NCBI GenBank assembly: GCA_014859615.1
Contig: JACUTX010000070.1
Span: forward strand, 1 to 10,659
From: Desulfuromonadales bacterium
GTDB lineage: Bacteria > Desulfobacterota > Desulfuromonadia > Desulfuromonadales > UBA2294
Reading direction: 5' to 3'
Length of the DNA stretch: 10,659 nt
Both the position numbers and the translations under genes were made by a program. Below, piece by piece: positions 1 to 4,732 of this stretch (positions are counted from its first letter, which is position 1; each line of letters starts with the position of its first letter). The notes below the pieces were generated by a model. That model was not told where the DNA came from. It made no database searches and saw only the letters and a program-made list of their open reading frames with translations.

Positions 1-1
1 G

Positions 2-712
2 TTGGTGAGTGCGCAGTTTTCCGTTGAACGACTCACCTGCGGAGCGTGTGTTGAAAACATTCGTCAGGCTTTATCCGGTCTGGATGGGATCGATTCGGTT
101 GAGACGAATGTCTCCCTTGGTCAGACCCTGGTCCGTTTTGATCCCGCAAAAATTGATGTTGCGCAGATTGCCGGAGTGATGACTGCAAACGGCTACCCGG
201 CCCAGCTCTACGCTCATGAGAATAAACAGGGAGAGATGACGACAGCGGTTGACAGCACCCTTTATATCGCGCGGATCGGCGACCGGCTGATCCCTCGGGC
301 TGATTTTAATGAATTGGTTGAAGAGCAGCGGCAACTCGCGGCAACTTCCGGGCAGGCTCTGCCGATACGATCTCTGGCCCGTTTCGCATGGATGACGATT
401 CTACAGCGCGAACTCCTCATCAGTGCGGCAACAGAGGCTGGCATTGTTGTGGCGAATGCCGAACTCGACGCTGATCTGCTGGCGAATCAGCTCCCGGCGC
501 CGGATCGGGAGAAGAGGCGAACCGATCTGCTGCTCGATCGCTATCTTCAGCAACAGAATATCGACAAAGAGCTGAACTCTCCTCAGGTTGCGGCGCTCCT
601 TCTCTCTTTGCAGAGGACTGTCCCGGTACAGATCTTCGATGAGAGTCTTAAGGAGAGTCTTTCTGGCAGTGCGAAGAACAGAAGCGGTTGTGGCGGCAGT
701 TGCTGCGGTTGA
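2..712 (+). CDS. HMA domain protein with SurA N-terminal-like helical domain and Cys-rich tail
   Basis: Residues 1-68 form a heavy-metal-associated (HMA) ferredoxin-like domain with the metal-binding motif L-T-C13-G-A-C16 and the usual pattern of a small CopZ/MerP-like metal carrier. Residues about 84-200 resemble the N-terminal helical domain of SurA/PrsA-type chaperones: a strand like 'YIARIGDRLIPRADF', then a 'LQREL' helix and an acidic helix beginning near 'ANAELDADL'. No parvulin PPIase domain follows. The chain ends in C230-G-G-S-C-C-G, a second possible metal site. No signal peptide is visible, so it is probably cytosolic. The start is TTG at 2 or GTG at 5. The frame may continue left of the window, although HMA proteins usually begin about here. 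The DUF2318 gene follows 43 bases later. A role in metal binding or delivery is inferred from the HMA domain; the helical part has no assigned role. Confidence 0.8.
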   Translation: MVSAQFSVERLTCGACVENIRQALSGLDGIDSVETNVSLGQTLVRFDPAKIDVAQIAGVMTANGYPAQLYAHENKQGEMTTAVDSTLYIARIGDRLIPRADFNELVEEQRQLAATSGQALPIRSLARFAWMTILQRELLISAATEAGIVVANAELDADLLANQLPAPDREKRRTDLLLDRYLQQQNIDKELNSPQVAALLLSLQRTVPVQIFDESLKESLSGSAKNRSGCGGSCCG

Positions 713-741
713 TTGAATCAGAATTGATAAGAGCCTTTGCT

Positions 742-748
742 AAAGGAG
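742..748 (+). promoter_or_regulatory. ribosome binding site of the DUF2318 gene
   Basis: AAAGGAG lies 7 bases before the ATG at 756. It favours that ATG over the in-frame TTG at 750, which would sit only one base from the site. Confidence 0.75.
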
Positions 749-755
749 TTTGAAA

Positions 756-1274
756 ATGGAAAATCGGGAAGAGAAAAAGAGCCAATTCACCAAGCCAAAA
801 AAGAGTACAGGTCGAACAATCTGGATTCTGGTCGCTGTTGCCTGTATCGGTGCGGGTCTGGCGTTTGTGCTCGGGATCAATTCGGTTTCGACCGAAAGGG
901 GTGGAGCATACGTGAAGGGGGAAAACGGCAAAATTTTAATTCCGGTTGCCGATATCAGTGACAGCAAAGCGCATTACTACAGTTACGATGTCGGCGGCGC
1001 GGCAGTAAATTTCTTCTTGCTTAAAAGTTCTGATGGTGTGATCAGGGCGGCTCTGGATGCGTGCGACGTCTGTTACAAGGCTCTGCAGGGGTATCGTCAG
1101 GAGGGTGATTTTATGGTTTGTAACAACTGCAATCAGCAGTTCAGTTCCGAGCAGATTAACGTGGTCAAAGGGGGGTGCAACCCTGCGCCGCTGACCCGTG
1201 AGATCGTCAATGGTCAGGTTGAACTGCTTGAACATGAAGTTCGTGCCGGGATCGTTTACTTTCCACGGAGTTGA
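756..1274 (+). CDS. DUF2318 family membrane-anchored cysteine protein
   Basis: This is a 172-residue protein with a lysine-rich N-terminus (residues 1-20), one membrane segment (about 21-41) and an exported domain. The domain has the full DUF2318 cysteine pattern: C103-D-V-C106, then G-Y, then C122-N-N-C125, then G-G-C141-N-P near the end. Family members occur beside iron-transport genes such as Campylobacter p19 (Cj1660) and FTR1-type permeases. The five cysteines are thought to bind a metal or act in redox chemistry, but the biochemistry is poorly known. The start is ATG at 756, chosen by its ribosome binding site. The permease and ATPase genes follow on the same strand, so it is probably the periplasmic partner of that transporter. 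The family call is firm; the function is inferred. Confidence 0.85.
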   Translation: MENREEKKSQFTKPKKSTGRTIWILVAVACIGAGLAFVLGINSVSTERGGAYVKGENGKILIPVADISDSKAHYYSYDVGGAAVNFFLLKSSDGVIRAALDACDVCYKALQGYRQEGDFMVCNNCNQQFSSEQINVVKGGCNPAPLTREIVNGQVELLEHEVRAGIVYFPRS

Positions 1275-1278
1275 GTTC

Positions 1279-1323
1279 ATGACCGATCGGTCGAAACACG
1301 AGGTGATTTGTGAATCTATTTAG
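1279..1323 (+). other. possible 14-codon upstream reading frame overlapping the permease start
   Basis: An ATG at 1279 has GGAG at 1267-1270, spaced 8 bases, and opens a 14-residue frame that ends at TAG 1321-1323. It overlaps the permease start (GTG 1310) in another frame by 14 bases. It might couple translation or act as a leader. It could equally be chance, since nothing in the peptide is recognisable. Confidence 0.2.
1281..1292. repeat. 12-bp perfect palindrome between the DUF2318 and permease genes
   Basis: GACCGATCGGTC reads the same on both strands. It lies in the 35-base gap, 8 bases before the permease ribosome binding site. It could be an operator half-site pair, but its centre CGATCG is common throughout this window, so chance is a real alternative. 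Confidence 0.3.
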
Positions 1324-2467
1324 TATTGCGTTGCGAAATCTGCAGCGACGTAAGGCGCGGATGGCCTTTTTGGTTATCGGACTGTTGATCGGTGTGGCAA
1401 CCGTTGTCTCGCTCTTCTCCATGTCAGCGTCGATGCGCGAAGATGCCCAGCATAAGATGGAAAATTTTGGCGCCAACATCCTGGTGACTCCGACCCGTAA
1501 CGATCTGGCCCTTAATTACGGAGGGATGGTTCTCGGCGGCGTGACGACACAGACCAGTGATCTGATTGAGGCCGATCTGGTTAATCTCGACACAATTCCG
1601 AACGCCAGAAATATTGCGATGGTCGCTCCGAAAATCATCGGTGTCGCCGTAGTGGCCGACACAAAAGTGCTGATAATGGGGGTTGATCCGAAGGTCGAAT
1701 TTCGTCTGAAACGATGGTGGACCCTGGACGGGGACGCGATAAATTCTCAACAGGATGTCGTGGTCGGCTCTCAGGTCGCCAAAACTTTCAATTTGAGCGT
1801 CGGGGGCGCTATTGATGTCGATCAAAAAACGTACAGGGTCGCCGGGATCATTCAACCGACCGGGTCGCAGGATGATGATCTGATTCTGGTCTCTTTGCCG
1901 GTAGCCCAGACGATGCTCGGTAAAGAGGGGAAGTTAAGCTTTGTCGAGGTTGCGGCTCTTTGTGGTGACTGTCCGGTCGATGATATGGTCAAACAGATCT
2001 CTGCCGCGCTCCCTGTCGCGCAGGTGAGCGCGATTCAGCAGGTTGTTAAATCGCGTCTGCATGCCCTGGAGCAGTTTGAAACTTTTTCGCTGGCAGTTTC
2101 GATCATTGTCCTTTTTATCGGATCCATGGTTGTTTTTGTCACCATGATGGGGTCGGTCAATGAGCGTTGTCACGAAATCGGAATCTTTCGCGCGCTCGGT
2201 TTCCGCAAACATCATATTATCAGACTTATCATGACGGAAGCCGTGATGGTCAGTTTGATCGCCGGTCTGTGCGGTTATCTGATCGGTATCGCAGCCGCAA
2301 CCGCACTGCTGCCTTGGGTCGCCGACGATCATGCGCATGTTCTGCTCGATCCGGCTCTTGCGATCGGTTCGGTTCTGCTGGCGATCGTTATCGGTGCTGT
2401 TGCGACGATCTATCCGGCCTTGCATGCAAGCCGTCTTGACCCGGCAGATGCGCTCAGAAATCTCTAA
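1310..2467 (+). CDS. FtsX/MacB-type ABC transporter permease with periplasmic Cys pair
   Basis: The 385-residue protein has the MacB/FtsX layout. A cytoplasmic amphipathic start is followed by TM1 (about 18-38), a long periplasmic domain (about 40-255) and three C-terminal membrane segments (about 258-281, 311-333 and 350-372). The coupling region 'GIFRALGFRKHHI' lies between the second and third, as in the FtsX domain. The stretch 'FGANILVTP' followed by 'YGG' after TM1 is typical of the permeases found beside DUF2318 genes (Cj1661/Cj1662-like). A C218-G-D-C221 pair sits in the periplasmic domain, which is unusual for MacB but fits this cysteine-rich operon. Start GTG 1310 is preceded by GAGGTGA at 1300-1306. 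The ATPase gene follows after 16 bases. One permease gene is seen, so it probably works as a homodimer. The substrate is unknown; export, uptake or mechanotransmission are all possible. Confidence 0.85.
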   Translation: MNLFSIALRNLQRRKARMAFLVIGLLIGVATVVSLFSMSASMREDAQHKMENFGANILVTPTRNDLALNYGGMVLGGVTTQTSDLIEADLVNLDTIPNARNIAMVAPKIIGVAVVADTKVLIMGVDPKVEFRLKRWWTLDGDAINSQQDVVVGSQVAKTFNLSVGGAIDVDQKTYRVAGIIQPTGSQDDDLILVSLPVAQTMLGKEGKLSFVEVAALCGDCPVDDMVKQISAALPVAQVSAIQQVVKSRLHALEQFETFSLAVSIIVLFIGSMVVFVTMMGSVNERCHEIGIFRALGFRKHHIIRLIMTEAVMVSLIAGLCGYLIGIAAATALLPWVADDHAHVLLDPALAIGSVLLAIVIGAVATIYPALHASRLDPADALRNL

Positions 2468-2483
2468 ACTTGAGTGAGGACTT

Positions 2484-3191
2484 ATGGCTTTTATTGAACT
2501 TGATCAGCTCTCCAAATCTTACGCAACCGATGCCGGGCAAGTGACGGCTCTTTCTGAAACGGTTCTGCAGGTCGAAGAGGGGAGTTTTCTCGGCGTCATG
2601 GGGCCGTCCGGCTCGGGGAAGAGTACCCTTCTTACTCTTTTGGGAGGTCTGGCAGAACCGACCTCCGGCAGGATGTTGATCGATGACATTGATGTTTATG
2701 CCCTCGGAGATGAAAAACGTGCCGATTTTCGCCGTGAATATATCGGTTTTGTCTTTCAGGCGTACAACCTGATCCCTTATCTGACCGCGATTGAGAACGT
2801 TATGCTGCCGTTGGCGGTGACCCGTTTTTCTGCGGTCAGACAGGCAGAGCTGGCGACCGGGGCTTTAAATCGGGTGGGGCTTGGCCACCGTATCGATCAT
2901 CTGCCGAATCAGTTGTCCGGCGGAGAACAGGAGCGGGTGGCGATTGCGCGCGCACTGGTTAACCATCCGCCGCTGATTCTGGCGGATGAACCGACCGGGA
3001 GTCTCGACAGTGTCACCAGCACAGAGATTATGAATCTGTTTACTCAATTGAATCGGGATGGGCAGACCATTATCATGGTGACGCATAATACCGGAATCGA
3101 GCACTATTTTAACCGCATTGTCGAATTGAAGGATGGCGCAATCGCAACAGATACCACCTTGAAGAGTGAACCGGTTGCTGCCGTCGGGTGA
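2484..3191 (+). CDS. ABC transporter ATP-binding protein (LolD/MacB type)
   Basis: This is a complete 235-residue nucleotide-binding subunit. Visible motifs are Walker A G40-PSGSGKS-T48, Q-loop Q92 in 'FVFQAYNLIPYLTAIENV', signature LSGGEQ at 144-149, Walker B LILADE at 164-169 with catalytic E169, D-loop S173-L-D175 and switch H201 in 'IIMVTHN'. The 'AYNLIPYLTAIENVMLPL' stretch marks the LolD/MacB/FtsE subfamily, which pairs with FtsX-fold permeases. The signature is followed by E150 where most relatives have Q or K, a minor variation. Start ATG 2484 has GAGG at 2476-2479. It should sit on the cytoplasmic side of the preceding permease and power it. Its stop overlaps the ribosome binding region of the next gene, so the two are probably translationally linked. 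Confidence 0.92.
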   Translation: MAFIELDQLSKSYATDAGQVTALSETVLQVEEGSFLGVMGPSGSGKSTLLTLLGGLAEPTSGRMLIDDIDVYALGDEKRADFRREYIGFVFQAYNLIPYLTAIENVMLPLAVTRFSAVRQAELATGALNRVGLGHRIDHLPNQLSGGEQERVAIARALVNHPPLILADEPTGSLDSVTSTEIMNLFTQLNRDGQTIIMVTHNTGIEHYFNRIVELKDGAIATDTTLKSEPVAAVG

Positions 3192-3195
3192 GTTT

Positions 3196-3438
3196 ATGGT
3201 CCTGATCATCTCTATTATTCTGTTTATTCTGCTGCTGCTGATTGAATCTGAACTCAGGAAGCAGCAGACATCGTCTCTCACAGAGATCTGCCCTCGTTGC
3301 AGCCAGGAGGTGAGCAGTGAGCATCTGATCTGTCCTGCCTGCAAACATCTACTGCGCAGGCACTGCAGAGGGTGCGGCCGTTCCCGATCGGTTACGCACC
3401 TTTTTTGTCCCTGGTGTGGCGTTCCCCAACAGAAGTGA
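3196..3438 (+). CDS. small membrane-anchored double zinc ribbon protein
   Basis: This 80-residue protein has a strongly hydrophobic N-terminal membrane segment (residues 2-16) followed by four CxxC knuckles: C32-P-R-C35, C46-P-A-C49, C57-R-G-C60 and C71-P-W-C74. They pair into two zinc ribbons of the DZANK type. Start ATG 3196 lies just after GGGTGAG at 3186-3192, which overlaps the ATPase stop. An in-frame ATG at 3166 would extend the protein back into the ATPase gene and place charged residues before the membrane segment, so I prefer 3196. The location suggests an accessory or regulatory subunit of the transporter, perhaps sensing metal. That is inference only; zinc ribbons of this kind also serve purely structural roles. 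Confidence 0.75.
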   Translation: MVLIISIILFILLLLIESELRKQQTSSLTEICPRCSQEVSSEHLICPACKHLLRRHCRGCGRSRSVTHLFCPWCGVPQQK

Positions 3439-3446
3439 GAACTCCC

Positions 3447-3719
3447 ATGTTTCGATTCTCCCTGATTCTGATTGTGCCGGTTGCACTGATTGTCTGGTAT
3501 TACAACTATTGGGCGATTGGCTGTGGTCGCTGTACCGCTGCTGATTTCTGGCGCATCGGCCCGAACACTCTTCTCTGGGCTGCTGTTATTCTGGCCGCCT
3601 TCTCTCTTCTGCTCTTTTTGCGCTGGCGCGCCGATCGTTTCTGCAAGTGCCGCAAATGTGGCTCCAATCTGCATCCCGCCTGGTCCTACTGTCCTGAATG
3701 TGGTGCCCGTGGTCGCTGA
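3447..3719 (+). CDS. small two-TM zinc ribbon protein
   Basis: The 90-residue protein has membrane segments at about 4-19 and 41-58, with a short loop between them carrying C26-G-R-C29. A C-terminal zinc ribbon follows: C66-K-C68-R-K-C71 and C82-P-E-C85. ATG 3447 is 8 bases after the stop of the previous zinc ribbon gene and has only a weak site (GTGAGA, about 3435-3440), so translation is probably coupled. The frame is open further upstream, but that part overlaps the previous gene and looks like its shadow. I do not recognise a named family beyond the zinc ribbon. It appears to be the last gene of the first operon. Confidence 0.7.
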   Translation: MFRFSLILIVPVALIVWYYNYWAIGCGRCTAADFWRIGPNTLLWAAVILAAFSLLLFLRWRADRFCKCRKCGSNLHPAWSYCPECGARGR

Positions 3720-3845
3720 AACAGGCGGTCGCAAAAGTTGTAAAGTAGCGAATCTGGTAACCCTCTTTTTTCGTGCCTAAACGATTTTTTTTTAGCTTCT
3801 TACTGTGCTATGCTGTCTGCACTTTATCTGTAAGAGGTTTTGACC
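3720..3845. other. 126-base intergenic gap dividing two transcription units
   Basis: This is the largest gap in the window. It is AT-rich in its second half, with T-runs at 3765-3771 and 3785-3793, and contains the candidate promoter described separately. No strong terminator hairpin is seen. The best is a 4-bp stem TCGT/ACGA (3771-3774 with 3781-3784) before the nine-T run, which is weak. Confidence 0.5.
3786..3814 (+). promoter_or_regulatory. candidate sigma-70 extended -10 promoter
   Basis: TATGCT at 3809-3814 is preceded by TGC, giving the TGn extended -10 element. At 17 bases spacing lies only a T-run (3786-3791) in place of a true -35, which extended -10 promoters tolerate. It sits 31 bases before the ATG at 3846 and fits as the start of the second transcription unit. 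Confidence 0.4.
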
Positions 3846-4289
3846 ATGTCAATTTTATATTTTCGTGTCTTCACAATTTTTGCACTCCTCACCCTGCTGA
3901 TCTCTCCCCGGCTCTTTGCCGAGTCGGCGCCGGTTGTTCTGAAAAGTCTGGCCCGGATCGGAGTGATGTCGACCGCAGGTGTTCGTGCAACGGCTTACGT
4001 CACCAGATTGGATCCGGAGAAGAGCGCCGGGGCGACCCACAGAGTGAGGGTGGTCTTTGTTAACGAACGGACTGGCGCTGCAATCGAGAAGGGTCTGGTC
4101 GGGATCAAGTATCGCCGACTGTACGGTGCTGCAATCGAACCGGTCTGGATGGAGTCGACGCCTGTTCAACCGGAAGTTTTTGTTGCAGATATGATTCTGC
4201 CGCAGCACGGTACGTATCTCTTTATCGTCGGTTCAAAATTAGAAGATGATAAGAAGAGACAATTTACCTTCCAGTATCTGTACCGATAA
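3846..4289 (+). CDS. small secreted protein, FixH/YtkA-like beta domain suspected
   Basis: The 147-residue protein starts with a clear Sec signal peptide: R7, hydrophobic core about 8-20, and likely cleavage after L-F-A25. The mature part of about 120 residues is predicted to be mostly beta strands. The order 'HRVRVVFVNERTGAAIEKG', a tryptophan-bearing strand, 'FVADMILPQHGTYLFIVG' resembles Ig-like periplasmic domains such as FixH/YtkA, but the match is loose and I cannot name a family. It has no cysteine. Start ATG 3846 has AAGAGG at 3832-3837, spaced 8 bases. It follows a candidate promoter of its own and is read in the same direction as the VanZ gene 47 bases later. It is probably periplasmic; the function is unknown. 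Confidence 0.7.
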   Translation: MSILYFRVFTIFALLTLLISPRLFAESAPVVLKSLARIGVMSTAGVRATAYVTRLDPEKSAGATHRVRVVFVNERTGAAIEKGLVGIKYRRLYGAAIEPVWMESTPVQPEVFVADMILPQHGTYLFIVGSKLEDDKKRQFTFQYLYR

Positions 4290-4322
4290 ACGTTTGTGCA
4301 GGTCCGTAAACTCTCTTTTTGT

Positions 4323-4327
4323 CAGGA
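4323..4327 (+). promoter_or_regulatory. ribosome binding site deciding the VanZ-family start
   Basis: CAGGA lies 9 bases before TTG 4337. The alternative in-frame TTG at 4319 has no purine-rich site at a useful distance: the nearest, CAGG at 4299-4302, is 16 bases away. Confidence 0.5.
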
Positions 4328-4336
4328 TATAAGCAT

Positions 4337-4732
4337 TTGACCGGTCGCTTGCGTTTTAAAATTTATCTGTTGCTCCTCATTATCTTTACGGCTGTTCTGG
4401 TCGTATTGTCGTTGCGCTCTTTCTCTTCTTCTGTGCAGCTCTTTTCCAATCAGGACAAGGTCGGGCATTTTTTTGCCTACGCCGTAACCGCCTGGCTCGC
4501 CTGTCAGGCTCTGCGTCTGCGGTTAAAGCGTCGATCGACGCTGATTTTCTCATTTTTGTACGCATCGGTGATCGGTGCGGTTCTGGAGATTTTACAGCTC
4601 ACTTTGACAACGTCCAGACGGGGGGAGTGGTCGGATCTTCTGGCGAATCTTCTCGGCGCCTTGACCGGTTGTGTCATATTCAGTCTCATAGAGCGCTTAA
4701 AGTTCAAACATGAATCCGATGAAACAGACTGA
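4337..4732 (+). CDS. VanZ family membrane protein
   Basis: The 131-residue protein (from TTG 4337; 137 from TTG 4319) has about four membrane segments. It carries the VanZ signature residues D40-K-x-x-H44 at the start of the second segment, then E84-x-x-Q87, R95, D100, N104 and G107 in the C-terminal half. VanZ proteins were named for low-level teicoplanin resistance in the vanA cluster. Most family members are chromosomal, of unknown function and not resistance genes. The gene overlaps the next one by 23 bases, which suggests a shared transcript, but no functional link between a VanZ protein and DNA repair is known to me. The start is uncertain; the family call is sound. Confidence 0.8.
   Translation: MTGRLRFKIYLLLLIIFTAVLVVLSLRSFSSSVQLFSNQDKVGHFFAYAVTAWLACQALRLRLKRRSTLIFSFLYASVIGAVLEILQLTLTTSRRGEWSDLLANLLGALTGCVIFSLIERLKFKHESDETD
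4527..4542. repeat. 16-bp perfect palindrome inside the VanZ gene
   Basis: AGCGTCGATCGACGCT is identical to its reverse complement and is centred on CGATCG. It codes for part of the basic loop K-R-R-S-T-L. It could be a protein-binding site or simply the meeting of two frequent codon pairs. Confidence 0.4.

Noticed and set aside
236..712. Internal start at ATG 236 giving the SurA-like part alone
   Set aside because: GGGAG at 229-233 is only 2 bases from the ATG, too close for an efficient site, and the frame runs through without a break.
737..961. Open frame of 74 residues on the + strand
   Set aside because: It is out of frame with the DUF2318 gene, which explains the same bases with a conserved cysteine pattern and a good ribosome binding site.
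2865..3734. Long open frame of 289 residues on the - strand
   Set aside because: It lies opposite the ATPase and both zinc ribbon genes, which have clear motifs. Its translation shows no recognisable domain and has the irregular composition of an antisense shadow.
3771..3793. Possible rho-independent terminator: short hairpin before nine T
   Set aside because: The stem is only 4 bp with a six-base loop, too weak to call. The T-run more likely belongs to the promoter region.
4337..4732. VanZ as a glycopeptide-resistance gene
   Set aside because: No vanA-type cluster is present, and most chromosomal VanZ-family proteins have no resistance role.
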